Made by a program: the position numbers and the translations under genes. DNA of 64,000 bases. Source: Tsukamurella sp040611135 (GTDB lineage: Bacteria > Actinomycetota > Actinomycetes > Mycobacteriales > Mycobacteriaceae). Shown in pieces: positions 15,791-24,587 of this stretch. The stretch is taken from positions 124,001 to 188,000 of the forward strand of contig NZ_JBEXNL010000001.1 of NCBI RefSeq assembly GCF_040611135.1, given 5' to 3'. Under the pieces are notes generated by a model. The model was not told the origin of the DNA. It searched no databases and saw nothing but the letters and a program-made list of their open reading frames with translations. Position 1 is the stretch's first letter. Each line of letters starts with the position of its first letter.

Positions 15791-16648
15791 TCAGCGCGCG
15801 GTGAACACCGCGTCCGCGAGCACAGGAGCGGCGCGTTCCACCGACTCCGCGGTCACCAGGTAACGATCGCCGTCGCGCCAGATCCGCACGCGCAGCGTCT
15901 CGCCCGGCAGCATGATCCCGGCGAACTTCGCCGACCACGAGCCCACCGCGGAGGCGTCCCCGTCCACCACCGCATCGGTCACGGCCTTGGCGACGATCCC
16001 GTAGGTGCACAGCCCGTGCAGGATCGGCGCGTCGAAGCCGGCGGCCTTCGCGAACGCCGGATCCGAGTGCAGGGGATTGCGGTCGCCGCACATCCGGTAC
16101 AGCAGAGCCTGCTGGGGCAGCGTCGGAACGTCCACCGTCACGTCGGCGTCGCGATCGGGCAGCTCGAGTTTCTCCGACGGTCCGCGTTCCCCGCCGAATC
16201 CACCCTCCCCACGGGCGAAAATGGACGATCGCGCCGTCCACAGCGGCTCGCCGGCTCCGTCGACCACTTCGGTCTCCTGCCAGATCACGGCGGCCTTGCC
16301 CTTGTCGTGCACGTCGCTGATCCTGGTGCGGGCCACAGCCGTTCCCGACGTGGGCAGCGGGCGGTGCGCAGTCACGGACTGACTGCCGTGCACCACCTTA
16401 GCCAGGTCGATCTCGACGCCGGGGAAAGAGACCTTGGGCGCCTCGGTGGCGTGGAAGTTCTGTGCGACGGTCGCGAAGGTGGGGAGCACGACGGTGCCCT
16501 GCTCGGTCGCGTAGCGCAGCTCGCGCGGCGAGAGCGGGTCCGCGCCGGCGCCGAGCGACAGCTGGTAGAGCAGGACGTCCGAAGCGCTCCAGGTGAACTC
16601 GGCGGTGCCGAGCTCGGCGCCGATGGCGACCGACGGGTCGATGGGCAT
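15791..16648 (-). CDS. chsH3: ChsH3-like double-hotdog MaoC enoyl-CoA hydratase
   Basis: A 285-residue protein with two hotdog halves. The second half bears the R-specific hydratase motif: YRMCGDRNPLHSDPAFAKAAGF (about residues 186-207), with the D-x-N-P-x-H residues, then PILHGLCTYGIV. Length and layout match Rv3538 (ChsH3, formerly hsd4B), which hydrates C24-enoyl-CoA steroids in the first beta-oxidation round. It begins 22 bases after the kshB stop and is last of the kstD-kshA-orf-kshB-chsH3 run, so it should be co-transcribed with the ring-opening genes from the KstR-boxed promoter in front of kstD. Confidence 0.85.
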   Translation of the reverse strand: MPIDPSVAIGAELGTAEFTWSASDVLLYQLSLGAGADPLSPRELRYATEQGTVVLPTFATVAQNFHATEAPKVSFPGVEIDLAKVVHGSQSVTAHRPLPTSGTAVARTRISDVHDKGKAAVIWQETEVVDGAGEPLWTARSSIFARGEGGFGGERGPSEKLELPDRDADVTVDVPTLPQQALLYRMCGDRNPLHSDPAFAKAAGFDAPILHGLCTYGIVAKAVTDAVVDGDASAVGSWSAKFAGIMLPGETLRVRIWRDGDRYLVTAESVERAAPVLADAVFTAR

Positions 16649-16670
16649 GGAACTCCCTTGTGAAGTGGGT

Positions 16671-17753
16671 CTATTCGTAGGTGATGTGCACGGACGCGCT
16701 GCGGCGCATCGACTGGCACGCCAGGATCAGGCCGTCGTCCAGGTCCTCTTGATCGAGCACCTCGTTGTGCGCGAGCTCGACCTCGCCGTCGACGATGCGG
16801 CACGCGCACGCGCTGCACGCGCCCTCGCGGCACGAGTACGGCGCGTCGAGGCCGGCGGCCAGCATGACGTCCAGCAGCTTCTTCTCCGCGGGCCAGGCGA
16901 GCTCGGTCGTCGTCCCGTCCAGTTCGACGGTGACGGTGCCCCCGTCGTCCGCGGGCGGCGGCGCGTCGTCGACAGGCAGATCCTCAGCCTCGGCGATCGC
17001 GGCCTTCTCCTCCGCCTCCTCCTGTGCGGCCTCGACCTCGAAGGGGTTGCGGGGCAGGGAACGGAACTTCTCGATGTGCACCTCGCGGCGCCCCTTACCG
17101 AGCCCCGTCATCGCCTCGGAAACCGCGTCCATGAACGGGCCGGGCCCGCAGACGAACACCTCGCGGTCCACGTACGGTGCCGCGAGCGTCGCAAGATTGG
17201 CCGCGCTCGGCAGACCCTGCACCGATTCCAGCCAGTGGATCACCGCGAGCCGGTCCGGGTACGACCGGGTCAGCTCGGCGAGAGCGGAGGCGAAGATCAC
17301 CGACTGGGCGTCGCGGTTGGCGTAGATCAGCGTCACCGAGCCGCTACCGGTCTCGAGCACCGTGCGCAGGATCGACAGGATCGGTGTGACGCCGCTGCCG
17401 CCGGCGAACAGCAGCATGTCGACGTCGACCGATTTCGGCGTGAAGATGCCTGCGGGCACCAGCACATCGATCTCCATGCCGGGGGTGGCGTTGTCGCACA
17501 GCCAGTTCGAGGCGTAGCCGTCGGCGGTGCGCTTGACGGCCACGCGCAGCGGACCGTCGTCGTGCGGCGCGCTGCACAGCGAGTAGCACCGCGCCACGGA
17601 GCCGGTCTGATCGCTCGGGACGCGCAGTGTGAGGAACTGGCCGGGCTTGTAGGTGAAGCTCGACGCCAGTTCCGCAGGCACCTCGAACTCGATCGAGTGC
17701 GCGTCGTGCGTCTCCGCGACCACCTTGGCGACCACCAGTCGGTGGATGCTCAC
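16671..17753 (-). CDS. kshB: KshB, ferredoxin reductase of 3-ketosteroid 9alpha-hydroxylase
   Basis: A 360-residue electron-transfer protein with three domains. The FAD domain contains RCYSLCSAP. The NADH domain contains LLFAGGSGVTPILSILRTV and VFVCGPGPFMDAV. The C-terminal plant-type [2Fe-2S] domain has the ligands YSCREGACSACACR and a later ILACQS. It passes electrons from NADH to KshA. An acidic, alanine-rich linker (about residues 250-280) joins the reductase and ferredoxin parts. It is separated from kshA only by a small cysteine-protein gene, 15 bases upstream of the kshB start. In M. tuberculosis kshA and kshB are far apart; here they are in one operon. Confidence 0.93.
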   Translation of the reverse strand: MSIHRLVVAKVVAETHDAHSIEFEVPAELASSFTYKPGQFLTLRVPSDQTGSVARCYSLCSAPHDDGPLRVAVKRTADGYASNWLCDNATPGMEIDVLVPAGIFTPKSVDVDMLLFAGGSGVTPILSILRTVLETGSGSVTLIYANRDAQSVIFASALAELTRSYPDRLAVIHWLESVQGLPSAANLATLAAPYVDREVFVCGPGPFMDAVSEAMTGLGKGRREVHIEKFRSLPRNPFEVEAAQEEAEEKAAIAEAEDLPVDDAPPPADDGGTVTVELDGTTTELAWPAEKKLLDVMLAAGLDAPYSCREGACSACACRIVDGEVELAHNEVLDQEDLDDGLILACQSMRRSASVHITYE

Positions 17754-17768
17754 TTCTTCGTCACTCTC

Positions 17769-18089
17769 CTAGTCGGTGTCCGACGACATGTCGGTCGTCG
17801 GGACTGGCACCTCGCCCAGTTTGGCGGCGCGCGTGATGGATTCCATCAGCCGCGGACACGTGGCACGCAACGCGGAGCCGGCGCCGTCGGCGGCGAACAC
17901 CGTGCACTCCCGCGCGGAACCGCACCACTGGATCGAGGTCTGCTCGCGGCTGTTCTTCTTGACCTGCACCGCGACCCCGCACGTGCCGCAGTTCAGCGCG
18001 GTGAAACCGTCCGTGAGGAAGCCCTCGCGGTCGGCCACCGTCGTCGGCGTGGTCACCGGCTCGCCGAACATCGTCACCGTCGGGGACAT
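17769..18089 (-). CDS. Small cysteine-motif protein between kshA and kshB
   Basis: A 106-residue protein of no recognised family. Five cysteines stand out: C34 and C37 in NCGTCGVAV, then C56 and C62 in QWCGSARECTVF, and C78. The spacing resembles a zinc ribbon or a small iron-sulfur protein. The C-terminus is acidic. The ATG lies five bases after the kshA stop and the gene ends 15 bases before kshB, so it is made together with both Ksh components. It may be a maturation, electron-transfer or regulatory accessory of the hydroxylase; this is inference from position and cysteines. A longer frame upstream overlaps kshA and is not preferred. Confidence 0.7.
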   Translation of the reverse strand: MSPTVTMFGEPVTTPTTVADREGFLTDGFTALNCGTCGVAVQVKKNSREQTSIQWCGSARECTVFAADGAGSALRATCPRLMESITRAAKLGEVPVPTTDMSSDTD

Positions 18090-18094
18090 ACGGA

Positions 18095-19270
18095 TCAGGC
18101 CTCCGCGCCGGAAGCGTCGGCAGCAGCGGCCTTTTCGGACTCCTGGCGCGCGATGTTCTGCGCGACCTCCGCCTCCCATGCCTCGACGGCGTGAGCGGTG
18201 TCGATCTCGAACTCGAATCGCTGCGTCATGTCCTCGGAGACCTCGGCGGCGTCGACGTAGAACTGCTCGTACCAGCGGCGCAGCTGGTAGACGGGGCCGT
18301 CCTCCTCACACAGGAGGGGGTTGTCGATGCGGGTCTTGTTCTTCCAGATCTCCACGTCCTGCAGGAAACCCAGGCCCACGTTCTTGGCGAACTTGCCGGC
18401 CAGGTAGTCGGACTTCTCGTCGTCGAAACCGGGGAGCTTCTTGACCTTGACGCCGTACATGAGCTTGAACGAGTTCTGATCGATCGGGTAGTGGCAGTTG
18501 ATCAGGATGTTCTCGATCAGGAAGCCCTTGTAGTCGTTGTGCAGGTAGTTGATCATGTACGACGGCCCGAAGTAGTGGGCCTCGGACTTGAGCAGCACGT
18601 CGTCCCCGCCCGAGAGCCCGATGTCGCTGACGTCGTTGCGCCCCTTGGTGTCCAGGTACTGCGAGGCGATGTGCCCGTCGAAGACGTTCTTGAAGTACGT
18701 CGGCAGGCCGTAGTGGATGTAGAAGAAGTGCGGCATGTCGACCACGTTGTCGACGATCTCGCGACAGTTGCTGTTCTCGATGACGATCTCGTTCCACACC
18801 CAGTTGGACCACTCGGGCCCGTCGACGTCACCGTCGATCTTGGGGATGTCCAGTTCGGCTGGGGGCTTGGAGTTCTCGACGTCGTGCCAGATGAACAACT
18901 GATCGTTCTCGATCATCGTGGGCCAGGTCCGGGTGCGGGCCCGCAGCGGCACGCGCTTGGCGTACGGGATCGCCTTGCACTTGCCGTCGCCGCCCCAGCG
19001 CCAGTCGTGGAACGGGCAGGCGATCTCGTTGCCCTTGACGGTGCCCTGCGTCAGGTCGCCGCCCATGTGCCGGCAGTAACCGTCGAGCACGTTGACGGAA
19101 CCGTCCTCGCCCGCGAACACCACGAGCTTGGTGCCGAAAGCCTCGATGGCGTGCGGCTTCCCGTCGGTGAAGTCCTTCAGCAGGCCGATGCAGTGCCAGC
19201 CGCGGGCGTACCGGGTGGGGGCGGTGCCGCTGTCGATGAGGCGGGCTGCCGACTCGGTGGTGCTGCTCAT
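18095..19270 (-). CDS. kshA: KshA, oxygenase of 3-ketosteroid 9alpha-hydroxylase
   Basis: A 391-residue Rieske oxygenase that hydroxylates C9 of ADD-type steroids. Together with KstD this opens ring B by spontaneous retro-aldol cleavage. The Rieske ligands are C66/H68 (GYCRHMGGDL) and C85/H88 (CPFHDWRW). The mononuclear iron site is in NVVDMPHFFYIHYG, with H181 and H186. The gene overlaps the kstD stop by four bases (ATGA). The C-terminus is alanine-rich and variable. The protein pairs with the KshB encoded just downstream. Confidence 0.95.
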   Translation of the reverse strand: MSSTTESAARLIDSGTAPTRYARGWHCIGLLKDFTDGKPHAIEAFGTKLVVFAGEDGSVNVLDGYCRHMGGDLTQGTVKGNEIACPFHDWRWGGDGKCKAIPYAKRVPLRARTRTWPTMIENDQLFIWHDVENSKPPAELDIPKIDGDVDGPEWSNWVWNEIVIENSNCREIVDNVVDMPHFFYIHYGLPTYFKNVFDGHIASQYLDTKGRNDVSDIGLSGGDDVLLKSEAHYFGPSYMINYLHNDYKGFLIENILINCHYPIDQNSFKLMYGVKVKKLPGFDDEKSDYLAGKFAKNVGLGFLQDVEIWKNKTRIDNPLLCEEDGPVYQLRRWYEQFYVDAAEVSEDMTQRFEFEIDTAHAVEAWEAEVAQNIARQESEKAAAADASGAEA

Positions 19271-20988
19271 GAGATCTCCTCCTCCGCGCGGGCGGGGGCT
19301 GCCGCCGCGGGTGTCGATGCCTGACGGGCCATGTCCTCGACCGCGAGATACGCGAACACCATCGCGGGGCCGATGGTTGCGCCGGGGCCGGCGTAGGTGT
19401 GGCCCATGACGGGCGAGCTGGTGTTGCCGGCGGCGTACAGCCCGTCGATGACGGTGCCGTCAGCGCGCTGGACCCGGCCCGCGACATCGGTGCGCAGGCC
19501 GCCCTTGGTGCCGAGATCGCCGGGAACCATACGTGCAGCGTAGAACGGGCCCGTGGCCAATTCCGCCAGACTGGGATTCGGCTTGTTGCGCGGATCGCCG
19601 TAGTAGTGGTCGTACGCGCTCTCGCCCCGATGGAAGTCCTCGTCGCGCCCGGCCCGTGCGAAACCGTTGAACCGCTCGACGGTGCCCGTCAGCGCCGCGG
19701 CCGGCACGTCCATCTTCTCGGCGAGTTCGGCGAGGCTGCTCGCCCGCACCATGCAGCCGGACTCGAACCAGCGCTTGGGCAGCGGCTGGCGGGGGCTCTG
19801 CCCCGCGAACAGGTACCGGTTGCGGTAGCGCTGGTCGAAGACGAGCCATGCGGGCACGTTCTCGCCCGGGCCTTCGCCCTGCCCGTACTCGCCGCCGTAC
19901 ATGGCGTGCACGGCCTCGACGTACGGCGCGGACTCGTTGACGAATCGCTCGCCGGCGGTGTTGACCATGAGGCTGCCGGGCAGCGACCGCTCGGAGAGCG
20001 CGAACCAGGCCATCTTCGGCAGCTGGATCGACGGTCCCCACCAGGCGTCGTCCATGAATTCGACGGCGCCGCCGACGGCCTGGCCGGCGCGGATCGCGTC
20101 GCCCGTGTTCGCGGGCACGCCGTTGGTCCACTCGGTGCCGATCGGTTGACGCTGGTACTGCGCGCGCATCTCCTTGCTGCTCTCGAAGCCGCCGGCGGCG
20201 AGGAGTACGCCGCGACGCGCCGTCAGGACGACGGGCCGGCCCTCGTGCTCGACGGTGATCCCGGTGACGCGGTCGCCGTCCTGCTGGATCGAGAGCAGCG
20301 GGGTGTTCAGCCAGACCGGCACGTTCGCGCGCTGCAGGCCGACGCGCAGCGCGGCGACCAGTGCCTGGCCGCGGCCCAGCAGGTGCTTGCCCCGCGCCTT
20401 CGCGGCGTAGAAGCGCGCACCGACGCGCAGTGCGCGGGCCACGCCCTTGGGGTGACGCATGATCAGGTTGAGCCACTTGAAGTCCGCCTGGGTGACCACG
20501 AGGTTCATCGGGGCCTTGGTGTAGTCCGGCTCCAGGTTCTTCAGCTCGTCGCCCAGTTGCTTGCCGTCGAAGGGCTTCGGCTCGCACGAGCGCCCGTGCG
20601 CGCGGCCGCCCGGTGCCTCGGGGTAGTAGTCGGAGTAGCCGGGCACCCAGGTGAGCTCGAGCGGGCTCATCCGGTGCACCATCTCGATCACCTCGGGGCC
20701 GCGGTCGATGTAGGTGTCGATCCGCTCGGCCGGGACCACGTCGCCGATGATGGCGTGCAGGTACTTGCGCGCCTCGTCCGGGGAGTCCTTGATCCCGGCC
20801 TTCACCAGCGCCTCGTTGCCGGGGATCCAGACGCCGCCGCCGGAGCGCGCGGTCGATCCGCCGTAGTGCTCGGCCTTCTCCACGACCAGGACGCTGAGCC
20901 CGGTGTCCGCGGCCTTGAGTGCGGCGGCCATGCCCGCCGCGCCGCTGCCCACCACGATCACGTCGTACTCGGTGGCTTCCGCCGTCAT
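19267..20988 (-). CDS. kstD: KstD, 3-ketosteroid delta1-dehydrogenase
   Basis: A 573-residue FAD flavoprotein that introduces the C1-C2 double bond into 3-ketosteroids. It has the FAD fingerprint VIVVGSGAAGMAAALKAADT (about residues 10-29), then EKAEHYGGSTARSGGGVWIP. Characteristic C-terminal sequences are GDLGTKGGLRTD and NTSSPVMGHTYAGPGATIGP, the latter carrying the flavin-contacting and catalytic tyrosine region. The length suits the KstD family. It is first of the operon kstD-kshA-orf-kshB-chsH3 and lies downstream of two KstR boxes. Confidence 0.93.
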   Translation of the reverse strand: MTAEATEYDVIVVGSGAAGMAAALKAADTGLSVLVVEKAEHYGGSTARSGGGVWIPGNEALVKAGIKDSPDEARKYLHAIIGDVVPAERIDTYIDRGPEVIEMVHRMSPLELTWVPGYSDYYPEAPGGRAHGRSCEPKPFDGKQLGDELKNLEPDYTKAPMNLVVTQADFKWLNLIMRHPKGVARALRVGARFYAAKARGKHLLGRGQALVAALRVGLQRANVPVWLNTPLLSIQQDGDRVTGITVEHEGRPVVLTARRGVLLAAGGFESSKEMRAQYQRQPIGTEWTNGVPANTGDAIRAGQAVGGAVEFMDDAWWGPSIQLPKMAWFALSERSLPGSLMVNTAGERFVNESAPYVEAVHAMYGGEYGQGEGPGENVPAWLVFDQRYRNRYLFAGQSPRQPLPKRWFESGCMVRASSLAELAEKMDVPAAALTGTVERFNGFARAGRDEDFHRGESAYDHYYGDPRNKPNPSLAELATGPFYAARMVPGDLGTKGGLRTDVAGRVQRADGTVIDGLYAAGNTSSPVMGHTYAGPGATIGPAMVFAYLAVEDMARQASTPAAAAPARAEEEIS

Positions 20989-21004
20989 CGACTCTCCTCA
21001 ATGC

Positions 21005-21018
21005 TGAAACAAGTTCTC
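21005..21018. promoter_or_regulatory. KstR-like box, kstD-proximal
   Basis: TGAAACAAGTTCTC agrees with the KstR consensus except for the last base (C for A). It is 17 bases upstream of the kstD start, where a bound repressor would block initiation. Confidence 0.55.
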
Positions 21019-21072
21019 TAGCCTCACCTGCGCCGATGGGCAGCAGGTACGCGCTATGACTGCAGCATAGAC

Positions 21073-21086
21073 TAGAACACGTTCCA
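21073..21086. promoter_or_regulatory. KstR box upstream of kstD
   Basis: TAGAACACGTTCCA matches the KstR consensus fully. With the nearer partial box it gives two sites 68 bases apart, upstream of the kstD operon. It also lies 25 bases beyond the stop of the proline/threonine-rich protein gene. Confidence 0.78.
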
Positions 21087-21110
21087 GTATCTAGAGATGA
21101 CGGTGATCGC

Positions 21111-21548
21111 TCAGCAGGGGAGCGTGATCTTCTCGTAGGTCCCGGTGCTGGGGCGGAAGACCCACCGTGAGCCGGGTGTGCACGGTGCGGGCCTGGTCGT
21201 CGTCCGGGTCACGCGCGGCGGCGCGGTCGTGACCGGGGCGGCGGCGGTGGTCGTCGGGGGTGGCGGTGTCATGCTCGCGGGGGTCGACGGTGCCGGCACG
21301 GAGCTCGGGACGGGGGCGGGTGGTGGCGTGCTCGGGCTCGTGGAGGCGGCCGCGGACTCGGAGGTCGTCGGCGCGCCCGATGTCCCCGACGGCGCGACGA
21401 CGGGCTTCGGCGTCGGCGAGGGGCCGCTGCACATGCTCACCGTCACCGCGATCGCAGCGACGCAGAGCGCCGCTGCGGCGGCGATGGCGAGGACTCGGCC
21501 GGCGAAACCGCCGAGCCGCCGGGTTCCGGATTCGACTCGATGGGTCAT
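21111..21548 (-). CDS. Membrane-anchored or secreted proline/threonine/serine-rich protein
   Basis: A 145-residue protein. A basic N-terminus is followed by a hydrophobic segment (VLAIAAAAALCVAAIAVTVS, about residues 18-37) that could be a signal or anchor. Then come about 75 residues rich in proline, threonine, serine and alanine, as in cell-wall-spanning linkers. The C-terminus is a short structured-looking end, GSRWVFRPSTGTYEKITLPC, with two cysteines in the last 25 residues that may form a disulfide. No family is recognised. The ATG follows GAAGGGCGTGGATC. It ends close to the KstR boxes but is not clearly part of the sterol operons. Confidence 0.6.
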   Translation of the reverse strand: MTHRVESGTRRLGGFAGRVLAIAAAAALCVAAIAVTVSMCSGPSPTPKPVVAPSGTSGAPTTSESAAASTSPSTPPPAPVPSSVPAPSTPASMTPPPPTTTAAAPVTTAPPRVTRTTTRPAPCTPGSRWVFRPSTGTYEKITLPC

Positions 21549-21783
21549 GATCCACGCCCTTCTCGTCGGGGTGCGGACGCGGCAGTGGTCGTCGCAGTCA
21601 TACCGACATACTCCCAGTGTGCGACGCACGCCCCGGTAGGTGGTAGCGAGCACGAGTGGCGATGTGGCACTGGGTGTTCGGTGACAGTACTTCTCTTCGG
21701 TATGTCGTATCCGTGGAGGTTGTGCGATCGCGATTACGTAGTGGTGAGGACCCTGCCGAACGGACGCAGTCGCAAATCGACGC

Positions 21784-23247
21784 CTACCCGGATGCCGCCG
21801 CGATTCCCGCCCGACGACCGAAGAAGCTCCCGTCGCCCAGGCTCGTGCCGCTCGCGTACCCGCCGGCACAGACGCCCGAGGTGCACCGGCCGGCGGCGAA
21901 CAGGCCTGGGATCGGCGCACCGTCGACGTGCAGCACCCGCGAATCGACGTCCGTGCGCAACCCGCCCAGGGTGAATCCGGCGGTGAAGCCGCGCATGTCC
22001 CAGGCGGCCACGGGTCCCGCGAGCGGCCGCACCCACTGCTCCTTCTTGTGCAGGAGGGGATCGGTGCCGTTCTCCGCGTGCCGGTTGTACGTGTCGACGG
22101 TGCCTGTCAGCGCGCCGGCGGGCAGGCCCATGTCGGACTCGAGCTCCGCGACCGTCTCGGCGGCCCAGGTCGGCGGCTGCCGGAAGTAGGGCGTCGAGGT
22201 CTCGGTGGCGAGCGCCTCCTCGTGCGCGTCCATGTCCATGACCAGGTACGCCGCGTTGTCCTGCTGGATCAGGACGGCCTGGCCGATCCGCCCGCCGTAG
22301 GTGTCCTCGGCGATGAACCGCTGGCCACGGCCGTTGACGAGGATCCCGCGGGCCATCATCTGCGGGTCGCCGAAGAACGCGACCTCGGTGGCGTCCATGT
22401 GGGCCACCGCGGCGCCGGCGGCCTGGGCCATGAGGATCCCGGCGCCGTCGTGCTCCTCGATGGCGGCCGCCGGACGGCCGATCAGGCGCGGTGCGTAGGT
22501 CTCGATCATCTCCGCGTTGTAGGCGAAACTACCGGTCGCGAGGACGACGCCGCGTCGGGCCCGGACACGCACGTCCGTGCCGAACCGGCGGGCGACGAGG
22601 CCCTCGACGGTGCCGTCCGCCGCGGTCACCAGGCGCTGGGCGCGAATGTCGTACTCTGCGCGTACCCCCAGCGTCTCGGCGGTCTCGACCAGGGGTTTCA
22701 TCAGCATGTAGCCGGCGCCGCGCACGCCGGTCCGCTTGTCGGCCATCCGCGGCACGTGCCCGCGCGGCGCAGGGGTCGCGATCTCGCGGAGGGGCGACGC
22801 GTTCTCGCCGCCGGAGTAGCCCAGTCCCTCGTCGTGCGGCACCTCCCATCCCGGCTCGCCCCAGAACTCCTCCTTGAACACCACGCCGCAGCCCGTGAGC
22901 CAGTCGTAGTGCTCGCGGCTGCCGTGGGCGTAGGCGTGGATCTTCCCGCCGTCGACGCCCGGTCCGAGCGCGGCGGTCATGAAGGTCTCCATGTTCTCCG
23001 CGCTGTCCTCGAAGCCCAGGGCCCGCTGCAGCGGCGTGCCGCCGCCGAGATAGATCCACCCGCCGGACAGCGCCGCGGCCCCGCCCCACCCGCCGGCGCG
23101 GTCGAGGATCAGGACCTCCGCACCGGCTCGAGCGGCTTCGATCGCCGCGGACACGCCGGCGATGCCGTACCCGGCGATCACCACGTCGGCTTCCAGATCC
23201 CAGGTGTCCACGTCGGTGGAGGCGACGGGACGGCGGCTTTCGGGCAT
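21784..23247 (-). CDS. FAD-dependent steroid dehydrogenase, probable delta4-(5alpha)-type (Kst4D-like)
   Basis: A 487-residue flavoprotein of the KstD/fumarate-reductase superfamily. It has VVIAGYGIAGVSAAIEAARA (about residues 22-41) and GGWGGAAALSGGWIYLGGGT, and is shorter than KstD. Residues Y317 (EDTYGG), Y464 and S466 (AGGYASGTSLGDG) fall two positions from Y319, Y466 and S468, which I recall as catalytic in Rhodococcus delta4-(5alpha)-KSTD. This suggests it oxidises 5alpha-3-ketosteroids to the delta4 form; another flavin dehydrogenase is possible. It is divergent from hsaA, with a KstR-like box in the gap. The 235 bases downstream hold no gene. Confidence 0.72.
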   Translation of the reverse strand: MPESRRPVASTDVDTWDLEADVVIAGYGIAGVSAAIEAARAGAEVLILDRAGGWGGAAALSGGWIYLGGGTPLQRALGFEDSAENMETFMTAALGPGVDGGKIHAYAHGSREHYDWLTGCGVVFKEEFWGEPGWEVPHDEGLGYSGGENASPLREIATPAPRGHVPRMADKRTGVRGAGYMLMKPLVETAETLGVRAEYDIRAQRLVTAADGTVEGLVARRFGTDVRVRARRGVVLATGSFAYNAEMIETYAPRLIGRPAAAIEEHDGAGILMAQAAGAAVAHMDATEVAFFGDPQMMARGILVNGRGQRFIAEDTYGGRIGQAVLIQQDNAAYLVMDMDAHEEALATETSTPYFRQPPTWAAETVAELESDMGLPAGALTGTVDTYNRHAENGTDPLLHKKEQWVRPLAGPVAAWDMRGFTAGFTLGGLRTDVDSRVLHVDGAPIPGLFAAGRCTSGVCAGGYASGTSLGDGSFFGRRAGIAAASG

Positions 23248-23333
23248 GGCTCTCCTCGGTCGGTCTCGGAACCGGTTGCATCAGGAACATAGGTGGATCG
23301 GAACCTTTGATGTAGCGTTTCGCGCCAGAAAAT

Positions 23334-23347
23334 GAGAACGTGTTCTA
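23334..23347. promoter_or_regulatory. KstR box between Kst4D-like gene and hsaA
   Basis: GAGAACGTGTTCTA agrees with the KstR consensus at all fixed positions but the first (G for T). It is shared by the divergent dehydrogenase and hsaACDB-type promoters. Confidence 0.7.
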
Positions 23348-23409
23348 GTATTGGCCTCCAGCGGCGGGCGTGGGTGCTCGCCAGGTGGCCCTGACGAAGG
23401 CGAGGAAAG

Positions 23410-24585
23410 ATGAGCGATCAGAGCGTCGACGCGGTTCTGGCGGAAGTGGCGGAGCTGCTGCCCACCCTCCGGGACCGGGCGCAGGAGACCGAGGACGCCC
23501 GCCGGATCCCGGCCGAGTCCATCAAGGCGCTGCAGAAGAGCGGCTTCTTCCGTCTGCTCCAGCCGAAGCGGTACGGCGGCTACGAGGCCGACCCGGCGGA
23601 TTTCTACACCGCGGTCAAGATGCTGGCGAGCGCCTGCGGATCCACCGGCTGGGTCTCCTCGATCCTCGGCATCCACCCGTGGAACGTCGCGCTGTTCGAC
23701 GACCGGGCGCAGCAGGAGGTGTGGGGTGAGGACCAGGACACCCTGATCTCGTCGTCGTACGCGCCGATGGGCCGCTCGGAGGTCGTCGAGGGCGGCTACC
23801 GGCTCTCCGGCAAGTGGAGCTTCTCCTCCGGCTGCGACCACGGCACGTGGGCCCTGCTGGGCGGGCCCGCGTTCTCCGGTGGCAAACCGGTCGACTTCCT
23901 GACCTACCTGGTACCGATCAGCGACTACACCATCAACGACGTGTGGCGCACCGTCGGCCTGCGGGGCACCGGCAGCAACGACATCGTGGTCGAGGACGTC
24001 TTCGTCCCCGCGCACCGGGCACTGAGCTTCAAGGACGTCAGCAAGTGCAAGGGACCGGGCCAGGAGGTCAACGACAGCCCGCTCTACAAGATGCCCTTCG
24101 GCTCCGTGCACCCGTCCACGATCACTGCGCCGATCATCGGCATGGCGCAGGGCGCCTACGACGCGCACGTCGAGCACCAGCGCGGGCGCGTCCGCGCCGC
24201 CTACGCCGGCGAGACCGCGAAGGAGGACCCGTTCGCCATGGTCCGCGTCGCCGAGGCCGGCAGCGAGATCGATGCGGCCTGGCTCCAGCTGATCTCCAAC
24301 ATCAACGAGGAGTTCGCCCTCGTCAAGGCCGGCGAGAAGATCCCGTTCAACCTGCGGCTCAAGGTGCGTCGTGATCAGGTGCGCGGCACCGAGCGCGCGA
24401 TCTTCGCCGTGGACCGGATGTTCGAGAACTCCGGCGGCCGAGCGCTGGCGGAGGGCACGCCGATCCAGCGGTTCTGGCGCGACGCCCACGCGGGCCGCGT
24501 CCATGCCGCGAACGATCCCGAGCGCGCCTACAAGATGTTCGGCACCGGCGAGTTCGGCCTTCCCGTCATGGACGGGATGGTCTAG
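23410..24585 (+). CDS. hsaA: HsaA, oxygenase of 3-HSA monooxygenase
   Basis: A 391-residue flavin-dependent hydroxylase of the acyl-CoA-dehydrogenase fold. Using reduced FMN supplied by HsaB, it hydroxylates the phenolic seco-steroid 3-HSA to the catechol 3,4-DHSA. Family features seen include LASACGSTGWVSSILGIHPW, YRLSGKWSFSSGCDHGTWAL and GLRGTGSNDIVVEDVFVPAH. It starts the four-gene run hsaA-hsaD-hsaC-hsaB, the M. tuberculosis order. The ATG follows GAGGAAAG. Control is through the KstR-like box 63 bases upstream. Confidence 0.93.
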   Translation: MSDQSVDAVLAEVAELLPTLRDRAQETEDARRIPAESIKALQKSGFFRLLQPKRYGGYEADPADFYTAVKMLASACGSTGWVSSILGIHPWNVALFDDRAQQEVWGEDQDTLISSSYAPMGRSEVVEGGYRLSGKWSFSSGCDHGTWALLGGPAFSGGKPVDFLTYLVPISDYTINDVWRTVGLRGTGSNDIVVEDVFVPAHRALSFKDVSKCKGPGQEVNDSPLYKMPFGSVHPSTITAPIIGMAQGAYDAHVEHQRGRVRAAYAGETAKEDPFAMVRVAEAGSEIDAAWLQLISNINEEFALVKAGEKIPFNLRLKVRRDQVRGTERAIFAVDRMFENSGGRALAEGTPIQRFWRDAHAGRVHAANDPERAYKMFGTGEFGLPVMDGMV

Positions 24586-24587
24586 CG

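Noticed and set aside
15581..16663. 360-codon forward frame opposite chsH3
   Set aside because: It has no recognisable protein features, and the opposite strand encodes an intact MaoC hydratase with catalytic motif.
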